DNA from: Streptomyces glomeratus
GTDB taxonomy: Bacteria; Actinomycetota; Actinomycetes; Streptomycetales; Streptomycetaceae
Direction: 5' to 3'
Assembly (NCBI RefSeq): GCF_021462825.1
Contig: NZ_JAKEEB010000003.1
Span: 362,483-426,482 of the forward strand
Length of the DNA: 64,000 nucleotides
Shown: one piece after another, positions 51,308 to 61,400 of the stretch
How positions within the stretch are numbered: the stretch's first letter is position 1
Layout of the letters: every line of letters begins with the position of its first letter
The notes under the pieces: model-generated
Told to the model about the DNA's origin: nothing
The model's input: the letters and a program-made list of their open reading frames with translations, nothing else
Databases searched by the model: none
Position numbers and translations under genes: made by a program

Positions 51308-52582
51308 ATGCGGCGTGGCATAGCGGCCACCGCGCTGGTGGCGTCCGTCGCCCTCGCGGCGACGGCCTGCGGCGGAAGTGACAGCGGCAGCGACAAGTCG
51401 GACGGTCCGGTCACCATCACCTGGTGGGACACCTCCAACGCCACCAATGAGGCGCCGACGTACAAGGCTCTGGTCCAGGACTTCGAGAAGGCCAACCCCA
51501 ACATCAAGGTCCAGTACGTCGACGTCCCCTTCGACCAGGCGCAGAACAAGTTCGACACCGCCGCCGGCTCGAAGGGCGCCCCGGACGTGCTGCGCTCCGA
51601 GGTCGGCTGGACCCCCGCCTTCGCGAAGAAGGGCTACTTCCTGCCGCTGGACGGCACCGAGGCCCTCGCGGAGAAGGACAAGTTCCAGTCCAGCCTGATG
51701 CAGCAGGCCCAGTACCAGGGCAAGACCTACGGTGTGCCCCTGGTGACCGACACCCTCGCGCTGGTCTACAACAAGGCCCTCTTCAAGAAGGCCGGGATCA
51801 CCGAGGCGCCGAAGACCTGGGACGAGCTGAAGTCCGACGCCGCGAAGGTCAAGGAGAAGGCCGGCGTCGACGGCTACTGGGGCTCCACCCAGGCCTACTA
51901 CGCGCAGAGCTTCCTCTACGGCGAGGGCACCGACACGGTCGACGCCTCCGCCAAGAAGATCACCGTGAACGCGGCCGCCGCGAAGAAGGCGTACGGCACC
52001 TGGCTGAGCACGTTCTCCGGCAAGGGCCTGCACAAGGCCGACACCACCGCCGACGCCTACGCCCACATCCAGGACGCGTTCGTCAACGGCAAGGTCGCCG
52101 CGATCATCCAGGGCCCCTGGGAGATCACGAACTTCTACAAGGGCTCGGCCTTCAAGGACAAGGCCAACCTCGGCATCGCCACCGTCCCGGCCGGTTCCAC
52201 CGGCAAGGCGGGCGCCCCGACCGGCGGCCACAACCTGTCCGTCTACGCGGGCTCGGACAAGGCCCACCAGGAGGCGGCGCTGAAGTTCGTCAACTTCATG
52301 ACCTCGGCGAAGTCCCAGGAGACCATCGCCCTGAAGAACTCCACGCTGCCGACCCGTGAGGACGCCTACAGCGCCCAGGTCAAGGCCGACCCCGGCATCG
52401 CCGGCTACCAGAGCGTGCTCAGCGCCGCCCAGCCGCGCCCGGCGCTGCCCGAGTACAGCTCGCTGTGGGGTCCGCTCGACACCGAGCTCCCCAAGATCGC
52501 GGGCGGTAAGGAGTCCCTGGACAAGGGCCTGAGCAACGCGGAACTCGCGATCACCAAGCTGGTGCCCGACTTCAGCAAGTAA
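51308..52582 (+). CDS. malE: Maltose/maltodextrin-binding lipoprotein
   Basis: A 424-residue ABC solute-binding lipoprotein. The signal peptide ends in the lipobox ATAC (Cys21), then a Ser/Gly/Asp linker (GGSDSGSDKSD). The mature protein has the family 1 binding-protein pattern: ITWWDTSNATNEAPTYKALVQDFEKANPNIKV, LRSEVGWTPAF and IIQGPWEITNFYKGSAF. It captures maltose and maltodextrins outside and delivers them to MalFG. AAGGAG lies five bases before the ATG. A hairpin between malE and malF probably allows more MalE than permease. Confidence 0.95.
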   Translation: MRRGIAATALVASVALAATACGGSDSGSDKSDGPVTITWWDTSNATNEAPTYKALVQDFEKANPNIKVQYVDVPFDQAQNKFDTAAGSKGAPDVLRSEVGWTPAFAKKGYFLPLDGTEALAEKDKFQSSLMQQAQYQGKTYGVPLVTDTLALVYNKALFKKAGITEAPKTWDELKSDAAKVKEKAGVDGYWGSTQAYYAQSFLYGEGTDTVDASAKKITVNAAAAKKAYGTWLSTFSGKGLHKADTTADAYAHIQDAFVNGKVAAIIQGPWEITNFYKGSAFKDKANLGIATVPAGSTGKAGAPTGGHNLSVYAGSDKAHQEAALKFVNFMTSAKSQETIALKNSTLPTREDAYSAQVKADPGIAGYQSVLSAAQPRPALPEYSSLWGPLDTELPKIAGGKESLDKGLSNAELAITKLVPDFSK

Positions 52583-52588
52583 GCCCGT

Positions 52589-52637
52589 GTGGCCGTCGGA
52601 TCCTCCTTGTAAAAGGGGGGAAGGATCCGGCGGCCAC
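52589..52637 (+). promoter_or_regulatory. Stem-loop between malE and malF
   Basis: The arms around 52589-52606 and 52619-52637 (GTGGCCGTCGGATCCTCC against GGAAGGATCCGGCGGCCAC) pair with one T:G and a small bulge; the loop is TTGTAAAAGGGG. Such a structure in a solute-binding-protein/permease gap commonly stops 3' decay or terminates part of the transcripts. Confidence 0.75.
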
Positions 52638-52684
52638 CGCCTGTGCCCAGGCCCACCCCTCGATCTTCCCGAAGGTGTCGAACC

Positions 52685-53689
52685 ATGACAGTCGCCATCG
52701 ACCGCGCGACCGGCAAGCGCCACGGTGACCGCGCGCCGCGGCCCGGCCTGGGCCGGCGCATCAAGAACGCGTACCAGAGGCACTGGTACGCCTACGCGAT
52801 GATCACCCCCGTGGCCGTCGTGCTCGGGGTGCTGGTGCTGTACCCGCTGGTGTACGGCCTCTACCTCACACTCACGGACGCCAACAGCCTCAACACGGCG
52901 CGCACGATCGGCGTCAACCACATCGACGCCACGTACAAGTTCGTCGGGCTCGACAACTACAAGGACATCCTGTTCGGACCGACGGCCTACGACCGCTTCT
53001 GGTCGCACTTCGTCTGGACGATCGTGTGGACCGCCCTCTGCGTCACCCTGCACTACACCATCGGCCTCGGCCTGGCGCTGCTGCTCAACCAGAAGTTCCG
53101 CGGGCAGACCTTCTACCGCCTCGTGCTGGTGCTGCCCTGGGCCGTGCCCACCTTCGTCACCGTCTTCGGCTGGCGTTTCATGCTCGCCGACAGCGGCGTC
53201 ATCAACACGGCGCTCCACGCCCTGCACCTGCCGACGCCGCAGTGGCTGGAGGACACCTTCTGGCAGCGCGCCGCCGCCATCATGGTCAACACCTGGTGCG
53301 GTGTCCCGTTCATGATGCTCTCGCTGCTCGGCGGCCTGCAGGCCATCGACGCCTCGCTGTACGAGGCCGCGGAGATGGACGGCGCGAGCGCCTGGCAGCG
53401 CTTCCGGTACGTCACCCTTCCGGGCCTGAGGTCCGTCAGCTCCACCGTCGTGCTGCTCGGCATCATCTGGACCTTCAACCAGTTCGCCATCATCTTCCTG
53501 TTGTTCGGCGACACCGCCCCGGACGCCCAGATCCTCGTCACCTGGGCCTACCGACTGGGCTTCGGCCAGCAGCCGCGTGACTTCGCGCAGTCCGCCGCCT
53601 ACGGCATCCTGCTGCTGGCCATCCTGATCGTCTTCACCTCGTTCTACCGCCGCTGGCTGAACCGCAACGAGCAGCAGCTCGCGATCTGA
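52685..53689 (+). CDS. malF: Maltose ABC transporter permease MalF
   Basis: A 334-residue binding-protein-dependent permease with about six membrane helices. The EAA loop that contacts the ATPase reads YEAAEMDGASAWQRFRYVTLPGL near residue 230. The N-terminus is short, without the large loop of E. coli MalF, normal for actinobacteria. It is the second gene of malEFG, 14 bases before malG. The ATPase is not encoded here; in Streptomyces the shared MsiK serves such transporters. Confidence 0.95.
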   Translation: MTVAIDRATGKRHGDRAPRPGLGRRIKNAYQRHWYAYAMITPVAVVLGVLVLYPLVYGLYLTLTDANSLNTARTIGVNHIDATYKFVGLDNYKDILFGPTAYDRFWSHFVWTIVWTALCVTLHYTIGLGLALLLNQKFRGQTFYRLVLVLPWAVPTFVTVFGWRFMLADSGVINTALHALHLPTPQWLEDTFWQRAAAIMVNTWCGVPFMMLSLLGGLQAIDASLYEAAEMDGASAWQRFRYVTLPGLRSVSSTVVLLGIIWTFNQFAIIFLLFGDTAPDAQILVTWAYRLGFGQQPRDFAQSAAYGILLLAILIVFTSFYRRWLNRNEQQLAI

Positions 53690-53702
53690 GGCAGGAGCTC
53701 CC

Positions 53703-54614
53703 ATGAGTACGACCACTGTCGAGACCTCCGCCCCGGTGCCCCAGCAGTCCGTCGCGGACACGCCGCGGCGCAGGGCACGCGGACGCGGCCGGCGCGGCCC
53801 CCTCGCGACCCTCGCCTCCCACGTTCTGCTGATCACGGCGAGCCTGGTCGCCTTCTTCCCGGTGGGCTGGCTGTTCTTCCTGTCCCTCGGCCCGGACAAG
53901 GACGACTACCTGCACCCCGGGCACATCTGGCACACGATGACGCTGGACAACTACTCGTTCGTCCTTCAGCACACGAGCTTCTTCGACTGGCTGAAGAGCA
54001 CGCTCGTCGTCGTGGCCGGCACCACGGTCATCGGCGTGATGATCGCCGCCACCACCGGCTACGCGGTGTCCCGCATGCGCTTCCCCGGCTACAAGAAGTT
54101 CATGTGGATGCTGCTGCTCACCCAGATGTTCCCGATCGCCGTTCTGATCGTGCCGATGTACCAGATCATGTCGGACCTCGGACTCATCGACACCTACCTC
54201 GGGCTCATCCTGATCAACAGCACGACGATCGTGCCCTACTGCGCCTGGCTGCTGAAGGGCTACTTCGACACGATCCCCTTCGAGATCGACGAGGCCGGCC
54301 GGGTCGACGGGCTCAGCCCCTTCGGCACCTTCGTCCGGCTGATCCTGCCGCTCGCCCGGCCCGGTCTCGCGGTCGCCGCCTTCTACGCCTTCCTCACCGC
54401 CTTCGGCGAGGTCGCCTTCGCCTCGACGTTCATGCTCAGCGACGACAAGTACACCTTCGCCGTCGGCCTGCAGAGCTTCATCAGCGAGCACGACGCCCAG
54501 CGCAATCTGATGGCGGCCACCGCGGTGCTGATCGCGATACCCGTGTCCGTGTTCTTCTACCTCGTGCAGAAGAACCTGGTGACCGGTCTCACCGCGGGCG
54601 GCACAAAGGGCTGA
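53703..54614 (+). CDS. malG: Maltose ABC transporter permease MalG
   Basis: A 303-residue permease with six helices, partner of MalF. The EAA loop is FEIDEAGRVDGLSPFGTFVRLILPLARPG near residue 200. A 33-residue Ser/Arg-rich cytoplasmic leader precedes helix 1. An AGGCAGGAG ribosome site lies in front of the ATG. It ends the transporter genes; a long hairpin follows 40 bases downstream. Confidence 0.95.
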   Translation: MSTTTVETSAPVPQQSVADTPRRRARGRGRRGPLATLASHVLLITASLVAFFPVGWLFFLSLGPDKDDYLHPGHIWHTMTLDNYSFVLQHTSFFDWLKSTLVVVAGTTVIGVMIAATTGYAVSRMRFPGYKKFMWMLLLTQMFPIAVLIVPMYQIMSDLGLIDTYLGLILINSTTIVPYCAWLLKGYFDTIPFEIDEAGRVDGLSPFGTFVRLILPLARPGLAVAAFYAFLTAFGEVAFASTFMLSDDKYTFAVGLQSFISEHDAQRNLMAATAVLIAIPVSVFFYLVQKNLVTGLTAGGTKG

Positions 54615-54654
54615 CCACCCTTTCGGGGTTCCCGCGCGCCTGATCCGCGCGGGT

Positions 54655-54698
54655 GGCGGCCGCGGTACTCGTCCGACCCCGCTGTCACCGCGGCCGCC
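54655..54698 (+). terminator. Long hairpin between malG and aglA
   Basis: GGCGGCCGCGGT and ACCGCGGCCGCC are perfect 12-base arms with a 20-base loop, 40 bases after malG. It probably ends or processes the malEFG transcript, leaving aglA at lower or separate expression. Confidence 0.8.
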
Positions 54699-54794
54699 AG
54701 TCACCCCGCCCCGCCCAAGCCCCCTGACCCGATCCTCTCCCCCCCACTCTCGGCTTCGTTCGACCGGGGGGACCCTCATCGCATCAAGGACGCC

Positions 54795-56525
54795 ATGAGC
54801 CAGCACTCCGCCGACCCGGCCCCGAAAACCGCCCTCGCCACCGTCGCCACCCACCGCGACTGGTGGCGGGACGCGGTGATCTACCAGGTCTATCCGCGCA
54901 GCTTCGCCGACAGCAACGGCGACGGCATGGGCGACCTGGAGGGCGTACGTTCCCGACTTCCGTATCTGCGCGACCTCGGTGTGGACGCCGTGTGGCTCAG
55001 CCCCTTCTACGCCTCGCCGCAGGCCGACGCCGGCTACGACGTCGCCGACTACCGCGCCGTCGATCCCATGTTCGGCAACCTCCTGGACGCCGACGCCCTG
55101 ATCCGCGACGCCCACGAGCTCGGGCTGCGCATCATCGTCGACCTGGTCCCGAACCACTCCTCCGACCAGCACGAGTGGTTCAAGCGGGCCCTCGCGGAGG
55201 GGCCCGGCTCGCCGCTGCGGGAGCGTTACCACTTCCGCGCCGGCAAGGGCGAGAGCGGAGAGCTGCCGCCCAACGACTGGGAGTCCATCTTCGGCGGGCC
55301 CGCCTGGACCCGGGTCACCGAGCCGGACGGTACTCCCGGCGAGTGGTATCTGCATCTGTTCGCGCCCGAGCAGCCCGACTTCAACTGGGACCACCCCGCG
55401 GTCGGCGACGAGTTCCGCTCGATCCTCCGCTTCTGGCTGGACATGGGCGTGGACGGCTTCCGCATCGACGTCGCCCACGGCCTGGTGAAGGCGGCGGGCC
55501 TGCCCGACCTCGGCACCCACGACCAGCTCAAGCTGCTGGGCAACGATGTCATGCCGTTCTTCGACCAGGACGGCGTCCACGCCATCTACCGCCAGTGGCG
55601 CACGATCCTGGACGAATACACCGGAAAGAAGGGGCCCGAAGGACCTTCGCCGGAAGGGCGGTGGCAGGAGACGGGCGGGCGCATCTTCGTCGCCGAGGCC
55701 TGGACGCCCACCGTCGAGCGCACCGCCAACTACGTCCGTCCGGACGAGCTGCACCAGGCGTTCAACTTCCAGTACCTGGGCACCGACTGGGACGCGGAGC
55801 AACTGCGTGCCGTCATCGACCGGACCCTCGATGCGATGCGCCCCGTCGGCGCCCCCGCCACCTGGGTCCTGTCCAACCACGATGTGACCCGTCACGCCAC
55901 CCGCTTCGCCAACGAGCCCGGCCTCGGCACCCAGATCCGCACGGCCGGCGACCGCGAGCTCGGCCTGCGCCGGGCCCGCGCGGCCTCCCTGCTGATGCTG
56001 GCGCTGCCCGGCTCGGCGTACGTCTACCAGGGCGAGGAACTCGGCCTGCCGGACGTCGTGGACCTGCCGGACGAGGTGCGCCAGGACCCGGCGTACTTCC
56101 GGGGCGAGGGCCAGGACGGCTTCCGCGACGGCTGCCGGGTGCCGATCCCGTGGACCCGCACCGGGCCCTCGTACGGCTTCGGCAGTGGCGGCAGCTGGCT
56201 GCCGCAGCCCGCGAACTGGGGCGAGCTCAGTGTCGAGGCCCAGCAGGGTGTCCCCGGCTCCACCCTGGAGCTGTACCGCACCGCCCTCTCCGTGCGGCGC
56301 GAGCAGCCCGGGCTGGGCGCGGGCGACTCGGTGGAGTGGCTCAGGGCGCCCGAGGGGGTGCTCGCCTTCCGCCGCGGGGACGTCGTCTGCGTCGCCAACA
56401 CCGGCGGTGAGGCCGTCGTGGTCCCGTCGTACGGCCGTGTCCTGGTCGCCAGCGGTGAGGTGACGGAGGCGGAAGGCGAGACCAAGGTGCCCGCCGACAC
56501 CACGGTGTGGTGGGCCACCGGCTGA
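54795..56525 (+). CDS. aglA: Intracellular alpha-glucosidase, GH13
   Basis: A 576-residue GH13 alpha-glucosidase without signal peptide, so it acts on imported maltose and maltodextrins in the cytoplasm. DWWRDAVIYQVYPRSFADSNGDGMGDLEG marks the start of the barrel. The catalytic triad is Asp225 (GFRIDVAH), Glu301 (VAEAW) and Asp363 (SNHDVTR). GEELGLPDV near 415 and the C-terminal beta domain complete the family pattern. It follows malG, in the same direction, past a 180-base gap containing a hairpin. Confidence 0.95.
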   Translation: MSQHSADPAPKTALATVATHRDWWRDAVIYQVYPRSFADSNGDGMGDLEGVRSRLPYLRDLGVDAVWLSPFYASPQADAGYDVADYRAVDPMFGNLLDADALIRDAHELGLRIIVDLVPNHSSDQHEWFKRALAEGPGSPLRERYHFRAGKGESGELPPNDWESIFGGPAWTRVTEPDGTPGEWYLHLFAPEQPDFNWDHPAVGDEFRSILRFWLDMGVDGFRIDVAHGLVKAAGLPDLGTHDQLKLLGNDVMPFFDQDGVHAIYRQWRTILDEYTGKKGPEGPSPEGRWQETGGRIFVAEAWTPTVERTANYVRPDELHQAFNFQYLGTDWDAEQLRAVIDRTLDAMRPVGAPATWVLSNHDVTRHATRFANEPGLGTQIRTAGDRELGLRRARAASLLMLALPGSAYVYQGEELGLPDVVDLPDEVRQDPAYFRGEGQDGFRDGCRVPIPWTRTGPSYGFGSGGSWLPQPANWGELSVEAQQGVPGSTLELYRTALSVRREQPGLGAGDSVEWLRAPEGVLAFRRGDVVCVANTGGEAVVVPSYGRVLVASGEVTEAEGETKVPADTTVWWATG

Positions 56526-56709
56526 CCGTCGCAAGCCGTTTCATCCGGTTCCAGGGGCCCGTCGTCCGGCAGGGACGGCGGGCCCTTTCGGCTGCCGCGC
56601 GGGGCCTGTGCGGCCCCAACCGGCCGCAATCCGGCTCTATTTCGCGTATGTGACAGGAACATGTCCGGGGGGTTGACCGCCGAGGTCGGGACTCGTACGG
56701 TCGGCTGCA

Positions 56710-56733
56710 CTGCAAGTAGTTGAAAACTTGCAG
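56710..56733. promoter_or_regulatory. MalR-type operator upstream of the alpha-amylase gene
   Basis: CTGCAAGT-N8-ACTTGCAG, perfect 8-base arms, 77 bases before the amylase start. It contains the same TGCAAG/CTTGCA halves as the malE operator and matches elements known from Streptomyces amylase promoters. It is the clearest mal-type operator in the window. Confidence 0.85.
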
Positions 56734-56809
56734 CAATTCCCTTCAGGGGATCTCCGGGGGTACCCCAGCCCCCCTCAGCAGATCCTTCAACGGAGAAGGA
56801 CCCCCACCC

Positions 56810-58198
56810 ATGGCCAGTAGAACGCTGTCCGGCGCCCTCGCCCTCGCGGCGGCCGCGTCGGTCGCACTCGCCGTCCCCTCCGGGACCGCACACGCCTCCC
56901 CGCCCGGCACCAAGGACGTCACCGCGGTCCTGTTCGAGTGGAACTTCGCCTCGGTCGCGAAGGAGTGCACCGCCACCCTCGGTCCGGCAGGCTACGGCTA
57001 CGTCCAGGTCTCCCCGCCCGCCGAGCACATACAGGGTTCCCAGTGGTGGACCTCGTACCAGCCGGTGAGCTACCGGATCGCGGGCCGCCTCGGTGACCGT
57101 ACGGCCTTCAGGAACATGGTCGACACCTGCCATGCGGCGGGTGTGAAGGTCGTCGTGGACACCGTCGTCAACCACATGTCGGCGGGCAGCGGCACCGGCA
57201 CCGGCACGGGAGGCTCGTCGTACACGAAGTACGACTATCCGGGCCTGTACTCGTCCGCCGACTTCGACGACTGCACCGCCCAGGTCACGAACTACCAGGA
57301 CCGCTGGAACGTCCAGCACTGCGAACTGGTGGGCCTCGCCGACCTGGACACGGGGGAGGAGCACGTCCGCAGCACTATCGCCGGCTACATGAACGACCTG
57401 CTCACCCTGGGCGTGGACGGGTTCCGTATCGACGCCGCCAAGCACATCCCGGCCGCCGACCTGGCCGACATCAAGTCCCGGCTGACCAACCCGTCGGTGT
57501 ACTGGAAGCAGGAGGTGATCTACGGCGCGGGCGAGGCGGTCCAGCCGGGCGAGTACACGGGCAACGGCGATGTGCAGGAGTTCCGCTACGCCTACGACCT
57601 CAAGCGGGTCTTCACTGGGGAGAAGCTGGCGTACCTGACCAACTACGGTGAGGGCTGGGGCTACTTGAGCGGCTCGATCGCCGGAGTCTTCGTGGACAAC
57701 CACGACACCGAACGCAACGGCTCGACCCTGAACTACAAGAACGGCGCCGACTACACCCTGGCGAACGTCTTCATGCTGGCCTGGCCCTACGGCGCCCCCG
57801 ACGTCAACTCCGGCTACGAATGGTCCGACGCGGACGCGGGCCCGCCCAACGGCGGCCAGGTGAACGCCTGCTGGCAGAACGGCTGGAAGTGCCAGCACGC
57901 CTGGCCGGAGATCAAGTCGATGGTCGCCTTCCGTAACGCCACGCGCGGCCAGGCGGTCACCAAGTGGTGGGACGACGGCAACAACCTCATCGCGTTCGGC
58001 CGCGGCAGCAAGGGCTATGTGGTGATCAACCACGAGAGCACGACGGCGGACCGCTGGTTCGAGACCGCGCTGCCCGCCGGTACCTACTGCGATGTGCAGG
58101 GCAACCGGACGGTGACGGTGAACGGCAGCGGCTGGTTCCAGGCGTCGGTCGCCCCGAACACCGCCCTCGCCCTCTACGCGGGGAAGTCGAGCTGCTGA
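56810..58198 (+). CDS. Secreted alpha-amylase, GH13
   Basis: A 462-residue exported alpha-amylase. The signal peptide ([22 protein letters not shown]) ends near residue 30. The GH13 triad is Asp208 (GFRIDAAKH), Glu235 (KQEVIYG) and Asp299 (VDNHDTER). It ends with the C-terminal beta domain and no starch-binding CBM20, so it is the short Streptomyces type. It attacks internal alpha-1,4 bonds of starch to give maltodextrins for MalEFG. GGAGAAGGA lies nine bases before the ATG, behind the MalR-type operator. Confidence 0.95.
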   Translation: MASRTLSGALALAAAASVALAVPSGTAHASPPGTKDVTAVLFEWNFASVAKECTATLGPAGYGYVQVSPPAEHIQGSQWWTSYQPVSYRIAGRLGDRTAFRNMVDTCHAAGVKVVVDTVVNHMSAGSGTGTGTGGSSYTKYDYPGLYSSADFDDCTAQVTNYQDRWNVQHCELVGLADLDTGEEHVRSTIAGYMNDLLTLGVDGFRIDAAKHIPAADLADIKSRLTNPSVYWKQEVIYGAGEAVQPGEYTGNGDVQEFRYAYDLKRVFTGEKLAYLTNYGEGWGYLSGSIAGVFVDNHDTERNGSTLNYKNGADYTLANVFMLAWPYGAPDVNSGYEWSDADAGPPNGGQVNACWQNGWKCQHAWPEIKSMVAFRNATRGQAVTKWWDDGNNLIAFGRGSKGYVVINHESTTADRWFETALPAGTYCDVQGNRTVTVNGSGWFQASVAPNTALALYAGKSSC

Positions 58199-58225
58199 TC
58201 CGCCGGCCAGGCCACCTCCGGCCCG

Positions 58226-58255
58226 GCGCCCTCCGGCGGATCCACCGGAGGGCGC
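58226..58255 (+). terminator. Hairpin after the alpha-amylase gene
   Basis: GCGCCCTCCGG-CGGATCCA-CCGGAGGGCGC: perfect 11-bp stem, 8-base loop, 27 bases after the stop. Confidence 0.9.
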
Positions 58256-58299
58256 TCCGTCGTGCCCGGGAGCACGGCCGCGGGGCGGGCGCGAAGTAC

Positions 58300-58346
58300 G
58301 CAAGATTGGCTCTGAAAGTCCTTGCCACGAGTTTCATAACTCTTGC
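58300..58346. promoter_or_regulatory. GCAAG/CTTGC half-sites upstream of the pullulanase gene
   Basis: GCAAG at 58300 faces CTTGC at 58321 with 16 bases between, and another CTTGC follows at 58342 after 16 more. The halves equal those of the mal operators, so MalR control of the pullulanase is likely, though the wider spacing makes this weaker than the amylase site. Confidence 0.55.
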
Positions 58347-58454
58347 TGTAAGCCTTTCTTCGGCGGTACGGTCGCGCGGGCGCCGGGCGACGCAGCCGTC
58401 CCGCGGCGCAGGGGTCGGACCCAATCGAGCCGCATTCGCAAGGAGTTCACGCCT

Positions 58455-61400
58455 GTGATACCGAGATGGCCGGCGCCCCCGAGGCGCCGTACCCCCAGCC
58501 GGAGAAGGGTCACGGCCCTCACCGTCACCGCGCTCGCCGCGGCGCTGCTCCCGCCCCTCGCCGCCAGGGCCGAGACGCCGCCCGCGCCCCCGTCCGACGC
58601 CCGGCTCGCGGCCGAGCCCACCAGGCACGACGACACCCGCGAACAGTTCTACTTCGTGATGCCGGACCGGTTCGCCAACGGCGACCCGTCCAACGACCGG
58701 GGCGGCCTGACCGGTTCACGTCTGGCCACCGGGTACGACCCCACGGACAAGGGTTTCTACCAGGGCGGTGACCTCAAGGGCCTGACGAGGAGGCTCGACT
58801 ACATCAAGGGGCTGGGCACCACCGCCATCTGGCTGGCCCCCATCTTCAAGAACCAGCCCGTGCAGGGCACCGGGGCCAACGCCTCGGCCGGGTACCACGG
58901 TTACTGGATCACCGACTTCACCAAGGTCGACCCGCACTTCGGGACCAACAAGGACCTGGCGAACCTCATCTCCCGGGCGCACGCCAAGGGCATGAAGGTC
59001 TTCTTCGACGTCATCACCAACCACACCGCCGACGTCGTCGACTACGAGGGCCAGTCCCACGACTACCTGTCCAAGGGCGCCTTCCCGTACCTGACCAAGG
59101 ACGGCCGCCCCTTCGACGACGCCGACTACGCGGACGGCACGCGGAGGTTCCCCGCCGTCGGCACGGGCTCCTTCCCGCGCACCCCGGCCATCCCGGCCGA
59201 GAAGCGGAACATCAAGGTCCCGTCGTGGCTCAACGACCCGACGATGTACCACAACCGCGGCGACTCGACCTACGCCGGTGAGAACGCCACCTACGGCGAC
59301 TTCTCCGGCCTCGACGACCTGTGGACCGAGCGTCCCGAGGTCGTCAGCGGTATGGAGAAGATCTACCAGCGCTGGGTGCGGGACTTCGGCGTCGACGGCT
59401 TCCGGATCGACACCGTGAAGCACGTGAACATGGAGTTCTGGACGCAGTGGGCCACCGCGCTCGACCGGTACGCCGCCGCGCACGGCCGCAGGAACTTCTT
59501 CATGTTCGGCGAGGTCTACTCCGCCGACCCGTCGATCACCTCGCCGTACGTCACCCGGGGCCGCCTGGACGCGACGCTCGACTTCCCGTTCCAGGAGGCG
59601 GCCCGCGAGTACGCCTCCCAGGGCGGCAGCGCGCGGAAGCTGGCCTCGGTCTTCGGCGACGACTACAAGTACACGACCGACAAGGCCAACGCATACGAGC
59701 AGGTCACCTTCCTCGGCAACCACGACATGGGGCGGATCGGGTACTTCCTGAAGCAGGACGACCCGAAGGCGACCGACGCCGAGCTGCTGAAGAAGGACGG
59801 GTTCGCCAACGAGCTGATGTTCCTCAGCCGCGGCAACCCGGTCGTCTACTACGGCGACGAACAGGGCTTCACCGGCTCCGGCGGGGACAAGGACGCCCGC
59901 CAGACGATGTTCGCCTCCAAGGTCGCGGACTATCTGGACGACGACGAGATCGGCACCGACCGCACCCACGCGAGCGACTCGTACGACACTGGTGCGCCGC
60001 TCTACAAGGAGATCGCCGCTCTCTCCACGCTGCGGAAGCAGAATCCCGCGCTCGCCGACGGTGTCCAGACCCCGCGGTACGCGGCCGACGGCGCCGGTGT
60101 CTACGCCTTCTCCCGCACCGGCACCGACGGCATCGAGTACGTCGTCGCCCTCAACAACGCGGACGAGGCGAACACGGCCACCTTCGCGACCGGCTCGGCC
60201 GGCATGACCTTCCGGGGGATCTACGGCACGGACGCGTCCCTCAAGAGCGACGCCGACAACAAGGTCACCGTCACCCTCCCGGCCCGGTCCGCCGTCGTGT
60301 TCAAGGCCGCCGCGCCGCTCGGCGCGCCCGTCTCCAAGCCGACGATCGCCCTGAAGGCCCCGGACGCGGGCGCCACCGGCACCGTGGAGCTCTCCGCCGA
60401 CGTCGACGGCGGGCAGCTCGACCGCGTCGTCTTCGCCGCCCAGGTGGGCGACGGCAAGTGGCGGACCCTGGGCTCCGCCGACCACGCGCCGTACAAGGTC
60501 ACTCAGACCATCGCCAAGGGCGTTCCGGCCGGAACCGCCCTGCGGTACAAGGCGGTTGTGGTCGACTCGGCGGGCAGGACATCGAGCGCGACGGCGGACA
60601 GCACCACCGGCACCCCGCCCGCCGCGCCGGTCCCCACCGCCTCCTCCCGCGACTACGCGATCGTCCACTACAAGCGCACCGACGGCGACTACGGCAACTG
60701 GGGCCTGTACGCCTGGGGCGACCTCGCCGACGGCGAGGCGACGACCTGGCCGAACAGCCACCCCTTCGTCGGACGGGACGCGTACGGCGCCTTCGCCTAC
60801 GTCAAGCTCAAGCCCGGCGCGTCCGGCGTCGGCTTCCTCGTCATCGACAAGGACGGGAACAAGGACGTCTCCGCCGACCGCACCATCGACGTCACCAAGA
60901 CCGGCGAGGTCTGGGTCGAGCAGGGCAAGGAGGCCGTCCTCACCGAGAGGCCGGCGGCCGACTACCCGGCGCCGGACAAGACCAAGGCCGTCATCCACTA
61001 CCACCGTGCCGACGGGAACTACGACGGCTGGGGCCTGCACGTCTGGACGGGCGCCGCGAACCCCACCGACTGGTCCAGCCCCCTGAAGCCGGTGCGCACC
61101 GATGCGTACGGCGCGGTCTTCGAGGTGCCCCTCGCCGACGGTGCCACCAGTCTCAGCTACATCGTCCACAAGAGTGACGAGAAGGATCTGCCCGCCGACC
61201 AGTCGCTCGACCTCAAGGCGAACGGCTACGAGGTGTGGCTGCTGAACGGCCAGGAGAAGTACCTGCTGCCGCAGCCCGCGGGCAGCGCTGCCGCCCTGGA
61301 CCTCACCACCTCCAAGGCGATCTGGATCGACCGGAACACGGTCGCCTGGAACGGTGTCGAGGGCGCTGCCTCCACGCAGCTCCTGGCCTCCCGCGACGGT

